Positions 1 through 9,700 of a DNA stretch of 64,000 bases are shown one piece after another. Origin of the DNA: Isosphaeraceae bacterium. GTDB lineage: Bacteria; Planctomycetota; Planctomycetia; Isosphaerales; Isosphaeraceae. Each line of letters opens with the position of its first letter. Position 1 is the stretch's first letter. Position numbers and translations under genes: made by a program. The stretch covers positions 1-64,000 of the forward strand of contig JARLIH010000406.1 in the NCBI GenBank assembly GCA_031291845.1. The letters are read 5' to 3'. The notes below the pieces were generated by a model that saw only the letters and a program-made list of their open reading frames with translations, had not been told where the DNA came from and made no database searches.

Positions 1-288
1 GATCTTCAGCCTGCGCGGACCGGTCGCCTGCTCCCGAAGCCGCCTGGTTGCCTCCAGACCATCCATCTCGGGCATTCGGATATCCATGAGGACGACGTCA
101 TATTGCTGGCGGGTTGCCGCTTCCAGGGCCTTCTTCCCGTCCGAGACGACATCCACACAATGTCCCAGGCGCATGAGCATTCCCTGCGTCGCCACGCGAA
201 ACGTCAAACTGTCGTCGGCCAGGAGGATCCGCAGGGTGGGACGGAATGCGGAGGGACCAGGCCGTTGAGGTGTTGAGGCCTCGTTCAT
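1..288 (-). CDS. Response regulator receiver domain, C-terminus cut by window edge
   Basis: The first 96 residues of a protein running off the left edge. After a 20-residue leader comes a CheY-like receiver fold: acidic pair in LLADD (about residues 25-26), phosphoacceptor Asp69 in DVVLMDIRMPEMDG, then GLEATRRLRE typical of receivers in hybrid histidine kinases or stand-alone CheY-like proteins. A GAGGG ribosome-binding site lies just upstream of ATG 288. Whether an output domain follows cannot be seen, so the regulated process is unknown. Receiver identity is clear; architecture is open. Confidence 0.85.
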   Translation of the reverse strand, partial: MNEASTPQRPGPSAFRPTLRILLADDSLTFRVATQGMLMRLGHCVDVVSDGKKALEAATRQQYDVVLMDIRMPEMDGLEATRRLREQATGPRRLKI

Positions 289-1008
289 CGAATCACCCTC
301 GCCTTTCAGGCAACATTGCCGCCGTTCGCCGCTGCGAATTCGATGCGATCCGACCCGCAAGAGCTTTGCCTCGCCCGGGGAACCACGGCAGAGGGCATCA
401 GGGACGTTAAACGCCCACAATCTGGGGAACGGATTGCTTGGATGTCCCGTAGGGGACAACCCTCACACGCTTCACACCGACCCGGCAGCGAGCGACCGGC
501 CTCCGCGCAGAAACTCGCGCTTCCCCCCCAGCGCTGACCGAACCGGGGAGGATTACCGGTCCGAGCCGCCTGGGGTGGGACACCGTGTCCCTCCTACGTG
601 GAGCTTATGCCGCCACACGCCGCGTCGCGTGGGCTGGTGGAAAAAAGGCAACGGAACGTGCTCTCGCCAGGCACCAAAGACCGAGCTTCATGAATATTGT
701 GACCCTACTTTTGGCATGAGGAGAGCTCTTTGGTCAGAAAAAAGCGGGTGTAAGGCAAATCCTGGTTCAATCGGGGTTTTTCCTAATATACAGAACCACA
801 CTATTGAGCCCCCGACGCCGCGCGCGTGGGACGGCCCAGTGGAAGCTGTGGTCCTTATGCCGCCTTGCCGACAAGCCTTGACCCCGCACGCACGCCTGGG
901 GACCATTTCGCTAGCGGTCGGCCGCATGTTTGCGCGGGGTTGCGTGAGTCCGGCCGGTCGTTCACGTGCCGATACCGCAGTCTACGACACTTACGCGAGG
1001 TTCAAGCG
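289..1008. other. 720-bp divergent intergenic region
   Basis: Lies between the minus-strand response regulator and the plus-strand cytochrome, so it should hold both promoters. It contains a perfect 7-bp inverted repeat with a one-base centre at 577-591 and an AT-rich patch at about 655-810 unlike the GC-rich surroundings. The open frames crossing it have no convincing start site or protein-like composition. No RNA gene recognised. Confidence 0.5.
577..591. promoter_or_regulatory. Short perfect palindrome, possible operator
   Basis: GGGACAC and GTGTCCC are separated by one base. It sits in the divergent spacer about 430 bp from the cytochrome start and 290 bp from the response-regulator start. 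The symmetry suits a dimeric regulator, but there is no second copy in the window and no assignable partner. Confidence 0.25.
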
Positions 1009-2598
1009 ATGTCGAGCAGAGGCCGGATCAGTGGGGGTCCGCTGGCCGTGCCGTTGGGGCTGGGACTGCTTCTGCTTGCGCTCACGGCCCCGGGGCAGGA
1101 CGAACGGCCGAGGCCCGCCGGTGTGCCGGCAAAGGTCGAGAAGCTTACGGTCTCGGCCAAGGAGTGCGGGGTCTGCCACGCGTCGCCCGAGAAATATGCA
1201 GACGACCGGGGAAAGCTGATCTGCGAGATGAACGAGGCGTCGGTCTGGGAGCGCGAGGACAAGCACAAAGACGCGTACAACGTCCTGCTCGGCCCGCGGG
1301 GCCAGGCGATCGGCCGGGCACTGGGCGGGCTCAGTGGGATGACGTTCGACGTCACCAAGGAGCGGGCCTGCCTCAACTGTCACGCGACGCCCGTCTATGG
1401 CATCGAGCCCTCGCAGTTCGACCAGAAGGAGAACGGCGTAAGCTGCATCGTCTGCCATGGTGCGGGGCAGGAGTGGATCGCGCTCCACCCCTACTACAAG
1501 CGCAAGCAATGGCGGCAGCACCCGCGCAAGGTTCGGGAAGAGGCGTACGGGATGACCGACCTCTGGGACCCGGTCAGGCGCGCCGAGACGTGCGCAGCGT
1601 GTCATATCGGCAAGGCGGACCTCGAGCATCCCGAGGAGGGGAAAGTCCTCACGCACGCGATGTACGCGGCGGGGCACCCGCCGCTGCCCGGGTTTGAAGC
1701 GGCGACCTTCTGCGAGGCCCAGCCGAGGCACTGGCGCTTCCTCCGGGAGAAGACATCCGAGGTCCAGGCGTTTCAGGGATACAACCCGGCCAAGCGGGAG
1801 CGCACCGAGCTCGTGGCGGCGGGGGGCGTGGTGGCATTGCGCACGATGTCAGCGCTCTTCGCCGCCCAGACGAGGTCGGAAGGGGCCGCCAAGCCGATCG
1901 GAAGCGCGTGGCCCGACTTCGCGCGATATGACTGCTATAATTGCCACCATGACCTGCGCCGGCCAAGCTGGCGACAGGCAAGGGGCTACGAGGCCCCTCC
2001 CGGCCGCCCGCTGGAGCCGTCGTGGACGAACCCGCTGGTGCGGCTCGGGGTCGCGCTGGCCGACCCGGCCCGAGCGGGCGAGCGTATGACCCAGTACCGG
2101 GCGAAGCTCAAGCGGTTCCACGGCGCGCTCGGGGCTCGTCCTTTCGGCGACCGCGCCGAGGCCGGTGCAGCGGCTCAGGATCTGGCCGACTGGACTGATG
2201 CCCTCCTGTCTGACCTGCGCCGGGGGACCGCCGACCCGCGCCACGTGGGCGTCGACGGTCCGGGGGCGCTTGGATTGCTCCACCTGCTTTGCCGCGAGGC
2301 CCGCGATACCTGGGACTACGACGCCGCGCGCGAGGTCGCCTGGGCATTCAGGACGATCTTCGAGGAGGCCCAGGCGTTCGACCCGAAGGCCGTGCCTGAT
2401 CCGAAGGTCCCGGAGATCCTGAAGCAACTCGACGCCGCGCTCGGATTGACCCTTCGGCCCGACGGCCCCCGGGGGCCACTGGAAAACACACTGGCGGGGC
2501 GGCTGAAGGTGATCGCGGACTACGACCCGCGAGCGTTCCACGCACTGTTCGCCGAGCTGGCGCAGCGCCTGCCCCCCGACCCAGCGCCTGCGCGTTGA
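1009..2598 (+). CDS. Pentahaem c-type cytochrome (cytochrome c554-like)
   Basis: A 529-residue exported electron carrier. It starts at ATG 1009, giving a signal peptide (hydrophobic about residues 11-29, cleavage near TAPGQ). Five CxxCH haem sites: CGVCH (C53), CLNCH (C121), CIVCH (C146), CAACH (C195) and CYNCH (C309); isolated His residues such as those in THAMYAAGHP could be distal ligands. The arrangement resembles the cytochrome c554/c-prime family. The last 200 residues carry no haem motif and look helical. Redox partner and substrate are unknown. It runs convergently into the next gene with a 45-bp gap. Confidence 0.8.
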   Translation: MSSRGRISGGPLAVPLGLGLLLLALTAPGQDERPRPAGVPAKVEKLTVSAKECGVCHASPEKYADDRGKLICEMNEASVWEREDKHKDAYNVLLGPRGQAIGRALGGLSGMTFDVTKERACLNCHATPVYGIEPSQFDQKENGVSCIVCHGAGQEWIALHPYYKRKQWRQHPRKVREEAYGMTDLWDPVRRAETCAACHIGKADLEHPEEGKVLTHAMYAAGHPPLPGFEAATFCEAQPRHWRFLREKTSEVQAFQGYNPAKRERTELVAAGGVVALRTMSALFAAQTRSEGAAKPIGSAWPDFARYDCYNCHHDLRRPSWRQARGYEAPPGRPLEPSWTNPLVRLGVALADPARAGERMTQYRAKLKRFHGALGARPFGDRAEAGAAAQDLADWTDALLSDLRRGTADPRHVGVDGPGALGLLHLLCREARDTWDYDAAREVAWAFRTIFEEAQAFDPKAVPDPKVPEILKQLDAALGLTLRPDGPRGPLENTLAGRLKVIADYDPRAFHALFAELAQRLPPDPAPAR

Positions 2599-2643
2599 GA
2601 CGACGTCGAGGCGATCGCCTGGTCGATCAACCCGCCGAACCGA

Positions 2644-3717
2644 CTACGGCGCGCCTGCCAAAACAACGTGCTCGAACTCGCCCGTCGCAGCGCTATCGTA
2701 GCCCGGGAGCTCCCCGAGCACTCGACGGTAGGCCGGGGAGCGGACAGCGGACACGAGGGCCCGTAGCCGGTCATCGCCCTTCCACGAGTCGGGGAGGCAA
2801 ATGTCGTAGACCTCCCGGCGCACCGGCAGGAAGTCGAGCCCGGCCTCTTCGCTGACGAGCCTCAGGCAGACGCCGGCATCGGCCCAACCGCTCCGGACCG
2901 CCTCGGCGACCCCCCGATGGTCGGACGCCACCCGGCGGAGCGTGCGGCCGCCAAGCAGTTCGTCGAGGCACTCCCTCGCCGCCGAGCCGCGCTCGCGGCC
3001 GACCCAGCGCAGCTCCGAGTGCACGGCCGCGCGCACCGTCGACATCGCGCGGGCCGGGGAGAACGTGATCCCCTCCTCCCACTCCGCAGCGCGCAGCAAC
3101 GCGTAGCCCGCCCCCAGGTCATCCTTCACAGCCTCCAGGTTGCCGCCGGGCTGGCCGGCGGGGCTCAGGTGGACGCCGGCCGCATGAACCAAGCCTTGGC
3201 GCAACAACGCAAGCGCCGAGCGGCTCGACCGCGGCAGCACTACCAGGCGCACTCCCGCCGCCTGCGCCAGGGCACCGGCCAGTAGGCCAACAGCCGGGTC
3301 GCAGCACGCGAGGACCAACGTGCGCTCCGGCTCGGCACCGGCGTGGCCGAGTGGCGAGCCTGCCTCATAAACCCCGTCGTGCGGCACAAGCCCAAGGGGC
3401 GAGGCCTCGACGGGGAACAGGCGCACCCCCTCACGGAACGCGGCCGACCAGTACCGGCAAGGGGTGCGCACCGGAGCCCACGCCCACGCCAGATCTGCGG
3501 ATTTCGTACCAGGAAGCCGGAAGAGGTCCTCAACCCGACAGCCGAACGCCGCGGCCAACGCCAGGGAGGCCGATGTTGACGGGACCAGCCGCCCGTTCTC
3601 AATCGCGCTGACGCCGGCGCGCGAAAGCCCCGATCGGCGCGCTAGCTCATCCTGCGACCAGCCCCGTCCGACTCGCCGAACGCGCACGAAGTTTTCCAAG
3701 TCAGGTCGGTCCGCCAT
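2644..3717 (-). CDS. XRE-type HTH regulator with C-terminal periplasmic-binding-protein-like domain
   Basis: 357 residues. Residues about 7-60 form a Cro/CI helix-turn-helix (WSQDELARRSGLSRAGVSAIENGR); the remainder resembles the PBP-like substrate-binding domain found in putative molybdate-type sensors. The family is expected to be a cytoplasmic repressor or activator responding to a small ligand, which is unidentified here. I chose ATG 3717 because it begins immediately before the HTH; ATG 3738 is also in frame and neither has a strong ribosome-binding site. The start codon overlaps a 9-bp operator half-site that recurs upstream as an inverted pair, suggesting autoregulation. Transcribed divergently from the DUF1559 gene. 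Confidence 0.75.
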   Translation of the reverse strand: MADRPDLENFVRVRRVGRGWSQDELARRSGLSRAGVSAIENGRLVPSTSASLALAAAFGCRVEDLFRLPGTKSADLAWAWAPVRTPCRYWSAAFREGVRLFPVEASPLGLVPHDGVYEAGSPLGHAGAEPERTLVLACCDPAVGLLAGALAQAAGVRLVVLPRSSRSALALLRQGLVHAAGVHLSPAGQPGGNLEAVKDDLGAGYALLRAAEWEEGITFSPARAMSTVRAAVHSELRWVGRERGSAARECLDELLGGRTLRRVASDHRGVAEAVRSGWADAGVCLRLVSEEAGLDFLPVRREVYDICLPDSWKGDDRLRALVSAVRSPAYRRVLGELPGYDSAATGEFEHVVLAGAP

Positions 3718-3724
3718 GATCGTG
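3716..3724. promoter_or_regulatory. Operator half-site ATGATCGTG over regulator start codon
   Basis: An exact copy of the 9-mer forming each arm of the 3781-3811 inverted repeat, overlapping the start codon of the XRE/PBP regulator. A bound dimer here could block its translation or transcription. Assignment to this regulator rests on position only. Confidence 0.45.
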
Positions 3725-3780
3725 CCAGCGTACGCCATGCTTGTAACGGCGCCAAGGAGACGATCTAATAGCCGCTTGAC

Positions 3781-3811
3781 ATGATCGTGGCGCCGATAAT
3801 GACACGATCAT
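3781..3811. promoter_or_regulatory. Inverted-repeat operator in divergent spacer
   Basis: Perfect 9-bp arms ATGATCGTG (3781-3789) and CACGATCAT (3803-3811) with a 13-bp spacer, so arm centres are 22 bp apart, about two helical turns. A TTGACA hexamer at 3776-3781 abuts the left arm. It lies between the XRE/PBP regulator and the DUF1559 gene and is the best candidate binding site for that regulator. Confidence 0.55.
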
Positions 3812-3850
3812 AGCACCCCCCCGTTTCCTTCCCCGAAAGGCAGGATCTCC

Positions 3851-4936
3851 ATGCGGGCGGCCGCGAGACGCCGGGCTTTTACGTTGATCGAGTTGCTGGT
3901 CGTGATCGCGATCATCGCCGTGTTGATCGCCCTGCTGCTGCCGGCGGTGCAGGCTGCGCGCGAGGCCGCGCGGCGGGCACAGTGCGTGAACAACCTGAAG
4001 CAGATCGGCCTGGCGCTCCACAATTACGTCTCGGCCATGAACGTGTTGCCGCCCGGGCGCGTCAACACCCACATCGCGGGACAGGGGGACTGTTGGGGCG
4101 CATACGCCGAGCTCCTCCCACAGATGGAGCAGCAGCAAATCTTCAACGCGTTCAACTTCATCCTACCCCCGGATACCGACCCGACCACCACGCTGGCCGC
4201 GGCGAACTCGACCGGCTTCATGGCCAACTTGAACTCGCTGATTTGCCCCTCTGACCCGGGGCCGACGACGCTCGTACAGATCAACGGCGGCTTTTATGGC
4301 GTACATAATTACAATATGTGTACAGGATCAAACTACTCCGCCGTCCAGGTCCCCGCGGGGAACCTGGCGGGGATCTTGCCAAATGGCGTGTTGTTCGAGA
4401 ACTCGGCAGTCTCGATTGCGGCGATCACCGACGGGACGTCGGGGACCGTCGCCGTCGCCGACACGTTGCGGTCGACCGGCGGCTCGCCCCCGGGCGTGAA
4501 CTCGCTGACGTTCTTCCAGCAGAACCCGCTCAGTGGATTCGTGATCACGGGAGACAACAAGACGACGGGGCCGCCGATCACGTCGGATGCCGACTACCAA
4601 TCGATGTGCCTGACGAGCTCGCCCCCCGGGTTCCAGGCGACCCGCGGGGTGCGCTGGCACTACGGAGCGCCGGGGCACAGCCTGTTCAACACACGGCGGG
4701 CTCCAAACGATCCGGGGTACGACTGCCGGGGCGGGCTGCCGCACAGCGACAAGTCGGACCCGAACTGGAGCTATCTTTCGCTCAACATCGCCGCGCGCAG
4801 CCAGCACTCCGGCGGCGCCAATGCGCTGCTGTGCGACGGTCACGTCCAGTTCATCAAGAACACGATCAACGTCCTGGTGTGGCAGGCCCTCGGCAGTCGC
4901 AACGGGGGTGAGGTCGTCAGCGCCGACGCGCTCTGA
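3851..4936 (+). CDS. DUF1559 type II pseudopilin-like protein
   Basis: 361 residues. N-terminal prepilin signal: basic leader then A9/F10[21 protein letters not shown], with the conserved Glu at +5 of the mature protein, followed by [24 protein letters not shown] typical of the DUF1559 (SBP_bac_10) family that is greatly expanded in planctomycetes. The C-terminal part has the family hallmark [11 protein letters not shown]. Expected to be cleaved by a prepilin peptidase and assembled in or attached to the cell envelope; exact role unknown. An AAGGCAGGA ribosome-binding site precedes ATG 3851. Its promoter region contains the XRE operator. Confidence 0.88.
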   Translation: MRAAARRRAFTLIELLVVIAIIAVLIALLLPAVQAAREAARRAQCVNNLKQIGLALHNYVSAMNVLPPGRVNTHIAGQGDCWGAYAELLPQMEQQQIFNAFNFILPPDTDPTTTLAAANSTGFMANLNSLICPSDPGPTTLVQINGGFYGVHNYNMCTGSNYSAVQVPAGNLAGILPNGVLFENSAVSIAAITDGTSGTVAVADTLRSTGGSPPGVNSLTFFQQNPLSGFVITGDNKTTGPPITSDADYQSMCLTSSPPGFQATRGVRWHYGAPGHSLFNTRRAPNDPGYDCRGGLPHSDKSDPNWSYLSLNIAARSQHSGGANALLCDGHVQFIKNTINVLVWQALGSRNGGEVVSADAL

Positions 4937-5304
4937 GGCCGGTCTGTCGGACATCGGCATCCGGAACAGTTGCACCTGTCGTAATTCCCCTGGGGCCGGG
5001 TTGGAACGGCCGGCCCTAGCGGATTTTGGAAGTCAGGCCGGATCGTACCCAGGTCGGGATGGCCGAAGATTCGTCAGGCCGACGACGACGGGAGGCATTG
5101 ACTTCGACCGAATTGTAACTAAGATAGTTCCAATTGAAGGGATGGGCGTACCGGGCATGAAACCACGGCCCGGGGCCTGACCTCGAACGTGCCGGTCCGG
5201 GCAAGGACCGGCGGGTGTTGGTGCGATCGGCGCTTCGAGCCGGGGCAGACGAGACTCCGGGGCGGGGGTCGGTGTGCGCCTTGATTTTCGGGAGCATTCG
5301 AGTC
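4937..5304. other. 368-bp intergenic region
   Basis: Between the DUF1559 gene and the RND adaptor. It contains a GGCCGGCCCTA string resembling the arm of palindromes near 41217 and 50598, and an AT-richer stretch at about 5105-5140 that could hold the efflux promoter. No gene or hairpin terminator is convincing. Confidence 0.4.
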
Positions 5305-6654
5305 ATGAGAAGGTTCGACCCGGTTCCGTTGGGTGTGGCTCGTCGCGTCGTGGTGGCGCTGGCCGTGTTGAGCCTGCCGGGCTGTCAGAAGGCGGCCGAC
5401 AAGGCCCTCCCGCCAGCGCCGACGGTTGGCGTGGTCGAGTCGCGACGGATGAGCGTGCCGATCGAGGTGACGCCCAACGGGACGACCCGCGCGCTGGAAA
5501 ATGTGACGATTCGGGCGCGCGTCCGCGGCTTCCTTACCGAGCGCCACTTCGTGGAGGGGGCATTGGTCAAGAAGGGACAGCTCCTGCTGGTGATCGACGA
5601 GGAGCCGTACCAGATCGCCCTCCAGTCAGCGCGGGCCCGGCAGGCCGAGGTCGAGGCTGCGCTCAAGAAGGCACAGGAATCGAAAGGGCCGGAGGTCTCA
5701 GCGTCGCAACTGGAGCTCGACCGGGCCCAACTGGTACTCGCCCAGATTCAAGAGAAGCGCAACCGGGCGCTCGTGTCGCGGAACGCCGGGTCGGCCGAGG
5801 ACGTCGACAAGACCGAGTCCGACCGCAAGCGCTGGGAAGCGCAGGTCGAGGCCGACCGCGCGCACCTCGCCCAGGCGAAGGCCGACTACTCCGTGGGGAT
5901 CGCCACGGCCCACGCGCAGGTCTCGGCCGCCAAGGCCGCCGTCCGTGACGCCGAGCTGAACCTGGGCTACTGCCGGATGTATGCCCCGCTCGAAGGCCGG
6001 ATCGGCGAGGCCCGGGTCAAGGTCGGCAACCTGGTCGGGCCGGATCAGGCCGGTGGGGGCGCATTCACCGACCTGGCCACGATTCAACAGCTCGACCCGA
6101 TGGGCGTCGACCTCCGGCTCAGCTCGCGCGACCTCGACCGCATCACCACCCTGATCGAGAAGGGGCTGGCCGTCCGCATCCTCCGCCCCGGGCCGGACGG
6201 CCCGCTGGAGCATCCCCATAGCGGACAGGGCTTCTTCATCGACAACACGGTCGACGAGACCACCTCCACGTTCCTGGTCAAGGCCCAGGTTCCCAACCCC
6301 GGCGGCAAGCTCCTCCCAGGCGAGTATGTCAAGGTCCGGATGGTGATCGACCGGCTGGAGAACGCCGTGGTGGTTCCCGCTCCCTCGGTCGTCGAGTCCG
6401 AATCGGGGACCATCGTCCACATCGTCGACGCGGAAGGAAAGGTGGCCGTCCGGCAGGTCGTCGCGGGCCAGGCCCACGAAGGGCTGCGGGTGATCACCAA
6501 GGGCCTCGACGCCGGTGCCTCCGTGATCGTCGACGGGTTGCAGATGATCCGGCCGGGTCTGCCGGTCAAGGCCGAGCCGGCCGTGCTCACCCAGCGCGAA
6601 ACCGGCAGGACCAAGGTGACGAGGGCCGACGCCGCGACAGCGCCCAACTTGTAA
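5305..6654 (+). CDS. RND efflux periplasmic adaptor (membrane fusion protein), lipoprotein
   Basis: 449 residues. ATG 5305 (GGGAG upstream) gives a lipoprotein signal peptide ending in the lipobox LPGC (Cys about residue 28). A barrel-sandwich half motif (VRGFLTERHFVEGALVKKGQ) is followed by a long coiled-coil hairpin (about residues 100-220), the second lipoyl half (YAPLEGRIGEARVKVGNLV), then beta-barrel and membrane-proximal domains. MexA/AcrA-type adaptors couple an inner-membrane RND pump to an outer-membrane channel. It lies 53 bp upstream of the pump gene and surely forms an operon with it; no TolC-like gene is nearby. Confidence 0.9.
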   Translation: MRRFDPVPLGVARRVVVALAVLSLPGCQKAADKALPPAPTVGVVESRRMSVPIEVTPNGTTRALENVTIRARVRGFLTERHFVEGALVKKGQLLLVIDEEPYQIALQSARARQAEVEAALKKAQESKGPEVSASQLELDRAQLVLAQIQEKRNRALVSRNAGSAEDVDKTESDRKRWEAQVEADRAHLAQAKADYSVGIATAHAQVSAAKAAVRDAELNLGYCRMYAPLEGRIGEARVKVGNLVGPDQAGGGAFTDLATIQQLDPMGVDLRLSSRDLDRITTLIEKGLAVRILRPGPDGPLEHPHSGQGFFIDNTVDETTSTFLVKAQVPNPGGKLLPGEYVKVRMVIDRLENAVVVPAPSVVESESGTIVHIVDAEGKVAVRQVVAGQAHEGLRVITKGLDAGASVIVDGLQMIRPGLPVKAEPAVLTQRETGRTKVTRADAATAPNL

Positions 6655-6707
6655 CCCGTAGCAGACACACCCATTCCCATCCGATCCTCCCTGGGAAACC
6701 GACGGTC

Positions 6708-9700
6708 ATGGTCGACTTCTTCATCCGCCGGCCGATCTTCGCGACGGTCTCAGCGCTCTTGATGCTCCTGATCGGCGGGATCTGCGCGTTCGGGCTGCCG
6801 ATCGCGCAGTATCCCCCGGTTGCGCCCCCTCAGGTCCAGGTGACGACCACCTATACCGGGGCGGACGCCCTGAGCGTCGCACGGACAGTGACCACGCCGA
6901 TCGAGCAGCAGATCAACGGCACCAAGGGGATGATCTATTACAACTCCGACAGCACCAGCAACGGCGTGTCGAACATCGTGGCCACGTTCGACGTCGGCTA
7001 CTCGCAGGACATGGCCGCCGTCGATATCCAGAACCGCGTGCAGACCGCACAGGCGCAGCTTCCGCCCGAAGTCAAGCAGTACGGTGTCTCGATCAAGAAG
7101 ACGTCGACCGATATGGTCTGCGTCGTCAACCTGATCTCGCCCGACGGCCGGTTCGACGCCAACTTCCTGGACAATTACGGGCAGATCTACGTCGCCGACG
7201 TTCTGAAACGGATCAACGGGGTCAGCGACGCCACCGTGCTCGGGCGCAAGTATGCAATGCGGATCTGGATCGACCCCGACCGCCTGGCCAACATGAAGAT
7301 CGCCCCGACCGAGGTGATCCAGGCGATCCAGCAGGAGAACGTGCAGGCGGCCGCCGGCAAGATCGGTAGCCGGCCGGTCCCCACCGGGCAGGATTTCGAG
7401 CTGCCGATCACGCTCAAGGGGCGGCTGGAGAAGGCGGCCGAGTTCGAGGAGATCATCGTGCGACGGGGCGACGACGGCTCGATCGTCCGCATCAAGGACA
7501 TCGCCCGCGTCGAGCTGTCGTCAGAGAACTACGAGTCGGCCAGCTACATCGACGGTAAGCCGGCCGGCGGCATCCTGATTTACCAGTATGCCGACGCCAA
7601 CGCGCTGGCGATCATCCACACGGTCCGCCAGGAGATGGACCACCTCAAGGCGAGCTTCCCGGAAGGGCTCGACTACACGATCGTGTACAACACGACCGAC
7701 TATGTAGACGAGAACATCAAGGAGGTTCAGCACACGCTGGTCGAATCGTTCATCCTGGTCATGATCGTCGTGTTCGTGTTCCTCCAGGGCTTCCGCGCCA
7801 CGATCATCCCGATGTTGGCGATCCCGGTCTCGCTGGTCGCCACGTTCGCGGTGATGGCGGCGTTCGGCTTCTCGATCAATTCGTTGACGCTGTGCGGGCT
7901 GGTGCTGGCGATCGGCCTGGTGGTCGACGACGCGATCATCGTGGTCGAGAACGTCGAGAAATACCTGCACCGAGGCCTGCCCCCCCTGGAAGCCACCCGC
8001 GCGGCGATGGCCGAGATCACCACGCCGATCGTGACGATTACCCTAGTCCTGGCCGCCGTGTTCGTTCCCGTGGCGTTCATGCCAGGGATGACCGGGAAGC
8101 TATACAACCAGTTCGCGATGGCCATCGTCTTCTCGTTCATGTTCTCGGCGTTCAACTCACTCTCGTTCAGCCCGGCAATGTCGCGGCTGTTCCTCCGCCC
8201 GAAGCGCGGCGAGACCCGGTTCTTCCTGTTTCGCTGGTTCAACGCCGGGCTGAGCTGGATCGAGAATTCCTACGACGCAGTGCTCGAATGGACGGCCCAC
8301 CACTGGTGGACGATCGTCGCGCCGTCGGTGGTCCTGCTGGGGCTCACCGGCTGGATGATCGCCAACCGGCCCAAGGCGTTTATCCCGACCGAGGACCAGG
8401 GTTACGTGATCTGCGTGGTCCAGACCCCCGACGGCACCAGCGGCGAGAAGACGGCAGCGGTTCTCCAGCGCGTTGAGGGGCTGATCCGGGGCGAAGAGGG
8501 GGTCGAGCACACAGTCATGCTCGAGGGCCTGAACGTGATCACCTCGACCAACCAGACCAACTGCGGCGTCGTCTTCGCGAGACTGGCGGACTGGGACAAG
8601 CGGAGGACGCCCGGGCTCAGGGCCACCGGTCTTGTCCAGAAGCTCCAGGCGAAGGTTTCGTCAGTCCGCGACGCCATGGTGATGGTCCTTCAGCCGCCCC
8701 CCATCCGCGGCTTGAGCCAGACCGGGGGCTTCGAGCTGATGATCGAGGACCGTTCGGGCAAGGGAGTCGAGGCGATCCAGAGAGTCGTCGACCGGTTCCA
8801 GGACGAGGCGCGCAAGCGGCCCGAGTTGGCGGGGGTCTTCTCGACCTTCTCGGCCCGGGTGCCCCAGCTCAAGTTCGACGTCGATCGCACCAAGGCCCGG
8901 CGGTTGGACGTGCCGATCGCCGACCTGTTCGCAACGCTCCAGGCCAACCTCGGCGGTTACTACGTCAACGACTTCGACCTCTACGGCAAAGTCTGGAAGG
9001 TCATGGTCCAGGCCGAGGGGAGCGTGCGCACGAAGCCCCAGGATATCCAGAACCTGTACGTCCTGAACCGCAAGGGGGAGCGCGTCCCGCTCAGCTCTCT
9101 GGGCGAGGTCCGCTACGCCCTGGGGCCGATCGATGTGCCCCACTATAATCTCTACGCCGCCGCCAAGATGAACGGCGGCCCTGCTCCGGGCTACAGCTCG
9201 GGCCAGGCGCTCGTCGCGATGCAGGAGGTCGCCGCCGAGGTCCTGCCCGAGGGATTCGGCACGGAGTGGACCGGCACGACCTTCCAGGAGCAGAAGACTG
9301 GCAATCAGGCGACCTACATCTTCGCCCTCTCGGTCATCTGCGTCTTCCTGTTCATGGCGGCCCTCTACGAGAGCTGGATCCGGCCCACGGTCATCATCCT
9401 CACGGTCCCCTTGGCCATGTTCGGCGCAATCGTGGGCCTTTGGCTCTACGACATGCCGCTGGACGTGTTCGGGCAGATCGGCCTGGTGATGCTGATCGGG
9501 CTGGAGACCAAGAACGCGATCCTGATCGTCGAGTTCGGCGTCGAAATGCGCAGGGACCGGGGGTTGAGCATCCTGGAATCCGCCAAGGCGGCCTCACGCG
9601 AGCGCCTACGGCCGATTTTGATGACGTCGTTCGCCTTCGTCATGGGCGTGCTACCAATGGCCCGCGCCACGGGGGCGGGGGCTTACAGCCGAAACTCGCT

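Noticed and set aside
760-785. T-loop-like GGTTCAATC suggesting a tRNA
   Set aside because: The flanking sequence does not form acceptor or anticodon stems.
434-1219. 261-residue frame overlapping the cytochrome start
   Set aside because: Crosses the signal-peptide region of a clear haem protein in another frame; composition is typical GC-rich noise.
3776-3802. Canonical sigma-70 promoter TTGACA/GATAAT
   Set aside because: Spacer is only 13 bp, so I list only the operator, although the hexamer may still contribute.
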